Positions 1-8,327 of a stretch of DNA of 64,000 bases are shown here, piece by piece. The stretch comes from Microcoleus sp036704825. Its GTDB lineage: Bacteria > Cyanobacteriota > Cyanobacteriia > Cyanobacteriales > Microcoleaceae. How positions within the stretch are numbered: position 1 is the first letter of the stretch; each line of letters opens with the position of its first letter. The translations under genes and the position numbers were made by a program. Location of the stretch: the NCBI GenBank assembly GCA_036704825.1, contig JAUBSN010000001.1, forward strand, positions 62,001-126,000, in the 5' to 3' direction. Below the pieces are notes generated by a model that worked only from the letters and a program-made list of their open reading frames with translations, did no database searches and was not told where the DNA came from.

Positions 1-3000
1 CCAGTCGCACTTTAACATCAACGGCGTTAGGCGCGATGCCATATATCGAAGAAGCTCAACGCTGGTTGTCAGAAGAGAAATGGAAGTCGGAAGAAGCTAC
101 CGATGCCCGATGCCCGATGCCCGATGCCCGATGGCCGATCCCCGATGCTTCGACTTTGCTCAGCACAAGTGCCCGATGGCCGATGCCCGATATCTTATTG
201 GCAGATGATAACGCTGATATGCGCGATTATATTCGGCGACTCCTGAGCGGTTCTTATATTGTTCAAACCGTCGCCGATGGCGTTGCCGCATTGACTGCCA
301 TTGAGAAGAATCCACCGGATTTGGTATTGACAGATGTGATGATGCCGGGAATGGATGGGTTCGAGTTGTTGCGATCGCTGCGCTCTAATCCGGCAACCCA
401 AGACATTCCCATCATTCTATTATCAGCCCGCGCGGGCGAAGAATCCCGCATTGAAGGACTCGCAGCCGGAGCCGACGACTATCTGATCAAACCGTTCTCG
501 GCGCGCGAACTGCTGGCAAGGGTAGAAGCAAGTTTGAAGCTCTCCCGGCAGCGGCAGGAAGCAACAGTGCGAGAGCGAACCATTCTGGGGCGCATAACCG
601 ATGCGTTTATGGCAATGGATCTCGACTTTCGCTTTACCTACGCCAACCAAGCCGCACAGCGAGTGTCGCGAACTCCCCTAGAAGCAATGCTGGGCAAAAC
701 GATGTGGGAAGCATTCCCAGGCACGATCGGCACTCAGTTTGAATTGCAGTATCGCCGATCGCTCAGCGAGCAGGTTGCGGTGGACTTTGAGGAATATTAT
801 GCTCCGTTTGATTTGTGGCTTGAGGTTCGCGTTTATCCTTCACCCACTGGACTCTCTCTTTTCTTCCGGGATATCAACGATCGCAAAAAAATTGAGCAGG
901 AACGGGAACGGTTTCTTGCCGTCGGCTCGGATTTGCAAGTGATTGCGGGCATCAACGGGTATTTCCGCTGGGTCAGCCCAACCTTTGAACGAACCCTCGG
1001 CTGGACACCGGACGAAATGACATCCCGCCCCTGGACTGAATTTGTCCACCCAGAAGACCTCAGCGCCTCCATTGCAGAAACCGACAGTCTGTTCTCGGGT
1101 AACGAAACCTTTACGTTTGAAAACCGTTACCGGCACAGAGACGGTTCCTATCGCTGGTTTCTCTGGAATGCTCAGCCGTACCCAGAAGAACAAGTGATTT
1201 ACGGTGCTGCCGTTGACATCACCGATCGCGTCCGCGTCGAACAGGAGCGCCAACAGGTCCAACAAGCCTTGCGCGAAAGCGAGGATCAGAGCCGGAATGT
1301 TCTGGAGAGCATTGCTGAAGCATTCTTTGCCGTGGATGAAAACTGGCGGTTTACCTACGTCAATCAATCCGCCTATACGCTGCTCGATCGCATTCCGGGT
1401 GATTTGATTGGCAAGAATTTATGGGAAGAATACTCAGGACTCGTTGGCAGCGAGTTTGAGCCGATTTATTGGAGCGCCATGCGCGATCGTCGCGTGGCTG
1501 GGTCAGTGACGGGGTTTTATCCCGACCACGATCGTTGGTACGAAGTCCGCACCTACCCTGCCACACATGGAATCACCGTTTATTTCAGCAATGTGACCGA
1601 TCGAATTCAATCGGAAGCAGCCATGCGCCAATCGGAGGAACGCTACCGCACGCTGTTTGAGTCGATCGATGAGGGCTTTTGCGTCATTGAGATGCTGTTT
1701 GATGCCAATGATACGCCGATCGACTACCGCTTTTTGGAAATCAATCCCGTCTTCGAGCAACAAACAGGACTTCGACAAGCAGTTGGTAAAACGGCGCGTC
1801 AGTTACTTCCAGATCTTGAAGACCACTGGATGAAGATTTACGGACAAGTCGCGCTGACGGGTAAATCCGTTCGCTTTGAAAATGGCTCCGAAGCGATGAA
1901 CCGTTGGTTTGACGTTTATGCTTGCCGCACCGGGCAGCCAGAAGCCCGCAAAGTTGCCGTCGTGTTCAAAGATATTAGCGATCGCGTTTCGCACGAAGCT
2001 GAACGCGAACAACTCCTGCAACGCGAACAAACTGCACGAGAAGCCGCCGAAACCGCCAACCGAATCAAAGATGAATTTTTGGCAGTGTTGTCCCATGAGT
2101 TGCGAACGCCCCTCAACCCTATTCTCGGCTGGTCGAAGCTGTTGCAGGAAAACAAACTGGGCCCTGCAAAAACGGCTAGCGCCCTTGCCTCGATCGAACG
2201 CAACGCCCAACTCCAGTTACAACTGATTGATGACCTGCTCGACATCTCCCGCATTCTGAGTGGCAAACTGAGTTTGAATGCAATGTCCGTTGATTTGAAT
2301 ACGGTTATCTCAGCCGCCTTGGAAACCGTTCGACTAGCCGCCGAAGCCAAGTCACTGCAAATTAAAACAACCTTTTCACCCGGCATTGGAATGGTTATTG
2401 GCGATTCCAGGCGTTTGCAGCAAGTAATCTGGAATCTTTTATCTAATGCAGTGAAATTCACCCCTCAAGGCGGGGAAATTACTGTTAGGTTAATCCAAAC
2501 TAAAACTCATGTCCAGATTCTTGTCACCGATACTGGAAAAGGCATCCATCCCGAGTTTCTGCCTTATGTGTTTGAGCATTTTCGGCAAGAGGATGGAGCC
2601 ACAACTCGTAAATTTGGGGGTTTGGGATTGGGGCTGGCGATCGCGCGGCAAGTTGTCGAGATGCACGGCGGCAGAATTTGGGTCCAGAGTAGGGGTGAAG
2701 GACAGGGGACTACCTTCACCGTTGAACTTCCCCTCTTGCGTACCGCGAATCCGGTTGAAGAAGTTGGCGGCCGGGCTGAAGCTCGATCGAACGATCTTCA
2801 TCTGGCCTCTGTGCGCGTGTTGGTTGTGGATGACGAACTCGATTCGCGCGAGTTTGTGACGTTTGTAGCCGAACAAGCGGGCGGCGAAGTGACTGCTGCT
2901 GGGTCTGCGATCGAGGCACTGCAATTGCTCTCAACCAGACCCTTCGATATCCTCCTGAGCGACATCGGAATGCCAGATATGGATGGCTATATGCTAGTGC

Positions 3001-3212
3001 GGCAAGTGAGAGCTCTACCACCTGAGCAGGGCGGGCAAATTCCGGCGATCGCCCTGAGTGCTTATGCTGGAGACTTTAATCAGAAGCAAGCTCTTGCTGC
3101 TGGGTTTCAACGTCATCTGGCAAAACCTGTCGAATCCCATGAGTTAGTCACAGCAATCGTGACATTGCTAAGGAAACGTCAAGCTAACTGCATCGCTGAC
3201 TCCGAATTTTAA
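1..3212 (+). CDS. Hybrid sensor histidine kinase, 5' truncated by window edge
   Basis: The frame is open to base 1 and reads a kinase-to-receiver linker (STALGAMPYIEEAQRWL) before the first ATG at 36, so the true start lies outside the window. Numbering from 36, the domains are: receiver (about 50-165, phospho-acceptor Asp100 in TDVMMPGMDG); four PAS-like domains (about 180-660); HisKA with His687 in LSHELRTPL; HATPase (N box NLLSNAVKFTP, then DTGKGI and GLGLGLAI); and a C-terminal receiver with Asp976 (SDIGMPDMDG). This is a multi-step phosphorelay kinase, soluble in the visible part, whose signal is unknown. The linker residues about 22-53 are encoded by a heptamer repeat and look inserted. 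The gene is convergent with the next one. Confidence 0.93.
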   Translation, partial: SRTLTSTALGAMPYIEEAQRWLSEEKWKSEEATDARCPMPDARWPIPDASTLLSTSARWPMPDILLADDNADMRDYIRRLLSGSYIVQTVADGVAALTAIEKNPPDLVLTDVMMPGMDGFELLRSLRSNPATQDIPIILLSARAGEESRIEGLAAGADDYLIKPFSARELLARVEASLKLSRQRQEATVRERTILGRITDAFMAMDLDFRFTYANQAAQRVSRTPLEAMLGKTMWEAFPGTIGTQFELQYRRSLSEQVAVDFEEYYAPFDLWLEVRVYPSPTGLSLFFRDINDRKKIEQERERFLAVGSDLQVIAGINGYFRWVSPTFERTLGWTPDEMTSRPWTEFVHPEDLSASIAETDSLFSGNETFTFENRYRHRDGSYRWFLWNAQPYPEEQVIYGAAVDITDRVRVEQERQQVQQALRESEDQSRNVLESIAEAFFAVDENWRFTYVNQSAYTLLDRIPGDLIGKNLWEEYSGLVGSEFEPIYWSAMRDRRVAGSVTGFYPDHDRWYEVRTYPATHGITVYFSNVTDRIQSEAAMRQSEERYRTLFESIDEGFCVIEMLFDANDTPIDYRFLEINPVFEQQTGLRQAVGKTARQLLPDLEDHWMKIYGQVALTGKSVRFENGSEAMNRWFDVYACRTGQPEARKVAVVFKDISDRVSHEAEREQLLQREQTAREAAETANRIKDEFLAVLSHELRTPLNPILGWSKLLQENKLGPAKTASALASIERNAQLQLQLIDDLLDISRILSGKLSLNAMSVDLNTVISAALETVRLAAEAKSLQIKTTFSPGIGMVIGDSRRLQQVIWNLLSNAVKFTPQGGEITVRLIQTKTHVQILVTDTGKGIHPEFLPYVFEHFRQEDGATTRKFGGLGLGLAIARQVVEMHGGRIWVQSRGEGQGTTFTVELPLLRTANPVEEVGGRAEARSNDLHLASVRVLVVDDELDSREFVTFVAEQAGGEVTAAGSAIEALQLLSTRPFDILLSDIGMPDMDGYMLVRQVRALPPEQGGQIPAIALSAYAGDFNQKQALAAGFQRHLAKPVESHELVTAIVTLLRKRQANCIADSEF
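99..195 (+). repeat. Heptamer repeat (GATGCCC)n with embedded core, inside a kinase gene
   Basis: Copies of GATGCCC and variants (GATGGCC, GATCCCC) flank a core CTTCGACTTTGCTCAGCACA. The same heptamer, on the other strand, forms the intergenic repeat at 29651-29760. A related core (CTTCGGCTTCGCTCAGG) sits inside a different heptamer block at 38980-39000. The repeat lies in the interdomain linker of the first kinase and keeps the frame open. Confidence 0.85.
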
Positions 3213-3284
3213 TAGATTGTCGGCGATCGTCCATTATTGCTAGTGAAACCCGCCCCCACCCGGCGATTTCTCTTCAAATCAAGC

Positions 3285-4613
3285 TCACTTGCTAACCGTC
3301 AACAAGTAGCCTTCGTGAACGTTGAAATTAGGGATAACATAAGCCAAGCTGCCACTACCCACCGAAAAGTTTTCTTCTTTAACCGTGACAAGCTGTGGCA
3401 CGGCCCCTTCTTGAGTGTTGGGAATCTTTTCTAACTTTATACTTATTTTCTGACCCCTTTGAATACCTAGCTGCTCCAAATTGCCGAGGCTTAATGTTAC
3501 CGTTGTTGCTGAGGAAAAATTGGGGTCGAAATAACCTAAAAGTATCTGTGCTTTACCTTCAGGATTTGACTTGCTGGCTAAAGCGACAAGCCGATTGTTA
3601 TTTGACCAACTCCGCACCCGCGAATTAACTCCGTCAGCATAAGCTTTGTAAGTCCACCAAGCTGCTCTTGGCTCAAAAGTATTAGGCGTGACCATCCCAC
3701 TCAACGTATTGTTGAAGCAATTGCTAACTTTATTTGGTCCTTTACTCTCCCAACAAGCTCTGCAAGCACCGTCAGCTTTTGCATACTCTAAGTTATACAA
3801 ATAACCTAATATTTCCCCCGGCTGGTACTGCGCTAAGTTCCCGACAATTTCGTTGACGTAAATTTTTTGCAATTTCAGTTCCTTGTAAGAGGGACTTTGC
3901 TGAAAATTACGTTTAGCATCAATTACATGGTCGTCAATAAATAAGATCGCGGTATCGTTGAGTTCGTGCCATGAGAGGAAGTTTACTTCAAGTTTGTTCG
4001 CTTTGCAGTAATCCAAAAAAGCGGCGAGATATCCTTTGTTGTACTTGGCAATGCTCGGCCCGCCGATCGTGGCTGACGGCCCCAATTCTTCTCGCAAAAT
4101 TTTGTAAGCTCTTTTGTAGGTTTCAAAGAATTGTTCTCTGCTTCCATTCCAAAACGGATTTTTTAAATCTGGTTCATTCCATACATCCCAAATAATTTTC
4201 TTGCCTTTATTTTGCTGGGCTAACTGTCGGATGAATGCTTCCCACGCGGGGTAGTTTTGATAGGGCCAGCCATTGGGATTGCTACCGTAGCCCCACAAGT
4301 CGCTAACTACTAACTGAAACTCGGCTCCGCTGGCGATTATGCGATCGTAAATATCGAGTCTCCCCGCCCGCCAAAGTTTCGGCTGCAAGGGTTTGATAGA
4401 ACTATCCGGCGGTTTGGCAGTGTCGATTCCGTGCAGGATGCCGCTCATGGAAATTGTACCGGTGGCTGGCTGTCCAAAATCTACTGTAACGTTCGATCGC
4501 AGTTGGGCAACAGTTGGTTGCTGTCCCAAATATGTGATTAACAGGAGAGTGACAATAGCTAAACAAATTGGCAGCAGTTTATTAATACGTGGGAACTTGA
4601 ATGTAAATTGCAT
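3285..4613 (-). CDS. Secreted or membrane-anchored GH39-like glycoside hydrolase
   Basis: 442 residues with an ATG start and one hydrophobic N-terminal segment (about 13-30) that would act as a signal peptide or anchor. The body is a TIM-barrel clan GH-A type: IIWDVWNEPD carries the likely acid/base Glu147 and IYVNEIVG the likely nucleophile Glu255, an arrangement seen in GH39-type xylosidases and related exopolysaccharide enzymes. The substrate cannot be read from sequence. It lies just downstream of two large glycosyltransferase genes on the same strand (73-bp gap), so a role in trimming an exported polysaccharide is plausible but inferred. It is convergent with the upstream kinase. Confidence 0.7.
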   Translation of the reverse strand: MQFTFKFPRINKLLPICLAIVTLLLITYLGQQPTVAQLRSNVTVDFGQPATGTISMSGILHGIDTAKPPDSSIKPLQPKLWRAGRLDIYDRIIASGAEFQLVVSDLWGYGSNPNGWPYQNYPAWEAFIRQLAQQNKGKKIIWDVWNEPDLKNPFWNGSREQFFETYKRAYKILREELGPSATIGGPSIAKYNKGYLAAFLDYCKANKLEVNFLSWHELNDTAILFIDDHVIDAKRNFQQSPSYKELKLQKIYVNEIVGNLAQYQPGEILGYLYNLEYAKADGACRACWESKGPNKVSNCFNNTLSGMVTPNTFEPRAAWWTYKAYADGVNSRVRSWSNNNRLVALASKSNPEGKAQILLGYFDPNFSSATTVTLSLGNLEQLGIQRGQKISIKLEKIPNTQEGAVPQLVTVKEENFSVGSGSLAYVIPNFNVHEGYLLTVSK

Positions 4614-4686
4614 ATCTTTGCTTTGGTTGATGTTTTGTGGAATGGACTGGAGAGCCCGTTCCTAATAATGCTGCAATAACTCAGTT

Positions 4687-7600
4687 TTAACGAACGGATG
4701 AAAACACTTCAAAACCCTGTATTGATTCTATCACTTGTTGCCAGTAACGCGAGTTAACCAGCTCGTTGGTATCGAACGGAACTCCTTTTTCCGCAGCAAA
4801 AATACCAAAATTTTTCACCCAATCAAAGATAGTTTCTGTGGTAAAATAAGGGGTGCAGGCCCAAGCAGATTGCAAATTATTCACCATCTCCGACATATCT
4901 CCCCGATCGTAAGCCTCCCAAGCTTTCCACACTAAATAATAGTATTTCAGCAGTTTCTCCCCTTGCTGTAGCTGCTTTTTGATTTTCTGACTAATAGAGA
5001 AACTGTCGCTCTCACCGTCACTTACAAATGCCTGTTCAATTATTTCTCCATATTCCCGAAGCATCCGTTCTTCTTTGAATAGTTCTCGGGCTCGCGCTTT
5101 GCACGCTTGTCCTGCAAGTCGGCGCAATTCGGGATTTTCTGCCCATATTTCCACCGTTTCTACCAACTCTTTTACTGTTCCTTCTGGGTCGATTGTAGGA
5201 TCGGGGAGCAACTTTCCCGTATCTCCCAATTCTTCAGGAATCCCGCTGACTGCTGTGGCAATTACGGGCAATCCTTTCGCCATTGCTTCCATAATTGCTA
5301 GCGGCATTCCTTCTGCTTGGGGAGATAAAATAAAGATGTCGCTGGCGTCTAGCCAATCGGCAATATCCCAGCGCTGTCCTAAGAATTTAACCTGTTCTTC
5401 TACTCCCAATTTGCTCGCAGTTGCTCTTAATTCAGGTTCCATATTGTCGTGAGTAGTAGACCCTGGCCCGGCCCACACAAAGTAAATTTGGGGCCAAATT
5501 GGACGATTTTTTAATTGGGCGATCGCCTGCAATTGATACTGATATCCTTTAATTGGAGTCAATCTCGCAGCCGTAAAACAAACCACAGCATTTTCGGGGA
5601 TTCCTTGTTCTTGGCGCAGGCGTTTGCGAGTGGAAAGATTCGGCGGCTCAAAATAACTATTTGGTCTGCCATAATAGATTACTTTTCCTCGTTCTAGACG
5701 CGCTTTAAATAGACTTCGGAACAAGTTTAAATTCTCGTGGGAAACTGCTACTGCTGCTTTGGCTACCATGTACTGGTAGGCAACTGCATCGAAATAGGGG
5801 ATTCGATCGCCGCGGTCGAAGGTTTCATAATTGCGATTGATATAACCCAGACTGATTATGTACGGTATATTTTGCTCGATCGCAACTTGTTTAGCTGCAA
5901 AGTTAGCCATCGGCCAGCCGTCACTAAATATAATTAAATCCGGTTGAGCCCGGGCGTAAATCTTTTGAGCATCATCCAAATTGTAAGCAATTCGCAAAAA
6001 CTCTTTCATCGTGTCGAACTCTAGCCAAATATGTTCGATACCTAGCTGTTTTTGTTCGGTAATTAAAGGGTTAGAAGCTTGACTTTGAACGCTGGTCACT
6101 CGGTAGCCATCCGACGCTAATTTACACATCAGCGAGTGGTTGAACTGAGCCAAACCGCCGACTCCGGGGTCTTCAGTGTACAGGAGTACGTGCTTTGTTT
6201 GCTGCCGATAAATCGAACTGGGAGGCGATTGAAACTGATAAGGATTGTTAGCTGCGATCGCCACTATGTCTTGCCATTCCTGTAAATTGGTTAAGGCATA
6301 GGCATCAAAGCTGTAGCCGTACTGTTCCGAAACTCCCTTAAAAGTTTCCAGCCAATTAAAAACAGTTTCAGTGCCTGTCAAATGAGTGTAATACAGAGAT
6401 TTTTCCAGACTTTCGACCATTTCTGCCAAATATCCGTCGCGGTACATCCGCCATGCTATCCATACTAAACACTTGTAACGTTCCGCGCGTTTCAAGTCGC
6501 GGATGTGCTGAGGCAAATCAGGCCGCGCGAAAAATTGCTCCATCAAAATTTCCGTATTTTTCATTAATCTGAAGCCGTTGGACATGATATTGCTGTCGTG
6601 CTGACGATAGCAGGTTAATATCTCTTTTAACCAAACTGACTTGCAGCCTTTTAAAGCTAAACGCAGCACAAAATCTAAATCTTCGGTTGGCGGCAAGCGA
6701 TGATCGAAACCCCCCAAGCGTTCCCACCACTCTCGCCGCAGCATCATCGCGCTGGGACGCACTGATTTGTAGAAAACAAAGGCTTCTAAATCTAATTTTG
6801 GTGCTTCTTCCCAAGGCTTTACTGCATAAATGCCTTCGTCGTTTTTGCCAACGATAACCCAACCTGTTTGCACCATATCTAATGTGGGGTCAGCGTCAAA
6901 GCAAGCTACTTGTTTTTCTAGTTTTTCTGGTAAGAAGAAGTCGTCAGCATCTAAAAACGCTAAAAACTCCCCTTTTGCTAATTGGCAAGCACGATTTCGA
7001 GCAATTGCTGCTCCTTGGTTATCTTGATAGATGTATTGAATTAAATCGAGGTAAGGTGCTAAAACTTGGCGAGTGTTGTCAGTTGAGCCGTCGTCTACGA
7101 CGATAATTTCCCAGTTTTGATAAGTCTGCCCCAGAACACTCTCTACGGATCTGACAATGTAGCGCTCGCAGTTGTAAGCCGGGATGATGACACTGACGCG
7201 CACTTTTTTGGGAGGAATGATATTAGCCATTAACTGTTTCCATTCTGGTATTTTTCTGAGAGCAACGCCATCAATTGGGCAGCCGTAGGTGTTAGAAATT
7301 CCGATAAGGCGCTTTACCCAATCTATTATAGTTAGTGTCAGCGAGGACGGGGTGTAATCTAAAGATTTTTGCAAATATTCCGTCATTTCTGCCGGATAAC
7401 CGCTGTAGTAAAGTTGCCACGCCATCCATGTCAGAGCTTCATAAAGAGCCTGCTTTTCTAATTGGCGGATGTCCTCTGGCAAGTCGGCTCTACTGAAGAA
7501 ACTTTGCTTTAATTTAATACAAAGGTTGGCCTGTTTTAGCGCTCTCTGGATGGAGACATTTTGCCCGTGCTGGCGGTAGCATGCTGTCACTTGAGGCAAC

Positions 7601-8193
7601 CAAGCAGCTTCGCAACCAGATAGTGCTAAACGCAAGATTAAGTCGGCATCATCTACTGAATCATACTGAGAATCAAAACCACCGACTCGTTCCAGCCACT
7701 GCCGCGAAAACATCATGGCGCTGGGAAGTAGGGGCATATAAACAATCCAGGTTTTTAAGTCTAGCTGAGGCAAGTATTCCCAGGGTGTTACATCGAAAAT
7801 ACTTTCGCCTTGCTCTTTAACTATTCGCCAGCCACTATTAACAATTCCTAGTGATGGTTGAGCGTCAAATAACGCAACTTGTCCAGCTAACTTATCGGAC
7901 AAGAAAAAGTCATCTTGATCTAAAAAAGCAATTAATTCACCTCGGGATTCCTGAATTCCTCGGTTGCGGGCGGCAGCTACTCCTTGGTTTTTCTGATAAA
8001 CATAGCGAATTTTGTCAAAATAAGGCTGCAATGCTTGGCGGGTGTCGTCGGTTGAGCCGTCGTCTACGACTATAATTTCCCAGTTTTTATAGGTTTGGCT
8101 GATGACGCTTTCTACCGCTTGCGCGATGTAGCGATATCCATTATATGCGGGAATAATTACACTTACTCGCGGTGTCGAATTTGCCATTGACAT
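4687..8193 (-). CDS. Three-domain glycosyltransferase (GT2-GT2-GT4)
   Basis: The start is taken at the ATG at 8193 (MSMANSTPRVSV), matching the start of the paralogue next door; the frame also extends to a TTG at 8226. In 1168 residues: a first GT2 (about 8-240; SVIIPAYNG, VVDDGSTDDT, DQDD); an about 90-residue helical module; a second GT2 (about 335-560; VVDDGSTDNT, DADD); a second helical module; a GT4 domain (about 690-1040; ARLTPIKGYQ, EGMPLAIMEAMAKG); and a third helical module at the C-terminus. GT2 and GT4 enzymes transfer sugars from nucleotide donors to polysaccharides, glycolipids or proteins in the cytosol. The second GT2 plus the GT4 closely parallel the 8328-10895 gene, so this gene looks like that architecture plus one more GT2 module. 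Confidence 0.9.
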   Translation of the reverse strand: MSMANSTPRVSVIIPAYNGYRYIAQAVESVISQTYKNWEIIVVDDGSTDDTRQALQPYFDKIRYVYQKNQGVAAARNRGIQESRGELIAFLDQDDFFLSDKLAGQVALFDAQPSLGIVNSGWRIVKEQGESIFDVTPWEYLPQLDLKTWIVYMPLLPSAMMFSRQWLERVGGFDSQYDSVDDADLILRLALSGCEAAWLPQVTACYRQHGQNVSIQRALKQANLCIKLKQSFFSRADLPEDIRQLEKQALYEALTWMAWQLYYSGYPAEMTEYLQKSLDYTPSSLTLTIIDWVKRLIGISNTYGCPIDGVALRKIPEWKQLMANIIPPKKVRVSVIIPAYNCERYIVRSVESVLGQTYQNWEIIVVDDGSTDNTRQVLAPYLDLIQYIYQDNQGAAIARNRACQLAKGEFLAFLDADDFFLPEKLEKQVACFDADPTLDMVQTGWVIVGKNDEGIYAVKPWEEAPKLDLEAFVFYKSVRPSAMMLRREWWERLGGFDHRLPPTEDLDFVLRLALKGCKSVWLKEILTCYRQHDSNIMSNGFRLMKNTEILMEQFFARPDLPQHIRDLKRAERYKCLVWIAWRMYRDGYLAEMVESLEKSLYYTHLTGTETVFNWLETFKGVSEQYGYSFDAYALTNLQEWQDIVAIAANNPYQFQSPPSSIYRQQTKHVLLYTEDPGVGGLAQFNHSLMCKLASDGYRVTSVQSQASNPLITEQKQLGIEHIWLEFDTMKEFLRIAYNLDDAQKIYARAQPDLIIFSDGWPMANFAAKQVAIEQNIPYIISLGYINRNYETFDRGDRIPYFDAVAYQYMVAKAAVAVSHENLNLFRSLFKARLERGKVIYYGRPNSYFEPPNLSTRKRLRQEQGIPENAVVCFTAARLTPIKGYQYQLQAIAQLKNRPIWPQIYFVWAGPGSTTHDNMEPELRATASKLGVEEQVKFLGQRWDIADWLDASDIFILSPQAEGMPLAIMEAMAKGLPVIATAVSGIPEELGDTGKLLPDPTIDPEGTVKELVETVEIWAENPELRRLAGQACKARARELFKEERMLREYGEIIEQAFVSDGESDSFSISQKIKKQLQQGEKLLKYYYLVWKAWEAYDRGDMSEMVNNLQSAWACTPYFTTETIFDWVKNFGIFAAEKGVPFDTNELVNSRYWQQVIESIQGFEVFSSVR

Positions 8194-8246
8194 GAGTTTT
8201 ATCGGTGAGAAGGAAGGGTTCGGCAACGGATTCTGAAACGGATGTA

Positions 8247-8280
8247 ACGGATGTCAGGCAGAAGGCAGAAGGCAGAAGCA
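8247..8280. repeat. Heptamer tandem repeat (GGCAGAA)n
   Basis: A short GGCAGAAGGCAGAAGGCAGAAG run lies between two glycosyltransferase genes on the same strand, in the 5' leader of the downstream one. It is one member of the family of heptamer tandem repeats spread through this window. Confidence 0.85.
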
Positions 8281-8327
8281 ATTCTACTGCTGACAGCCAT
8301 CCTAATTTGAAATATAAATCTGATATT

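Noticed and set aside
840..1367. 175-codon frame on the minus strand inside the first kinase
   Set aside because: Opposite-strand frame of a strongly conserved PAS region, with no independent start signals or family.
1916..2461. 181-codon minus-strand frame
   Set aside because: Shadow of the HisKA/HATPase coding region.
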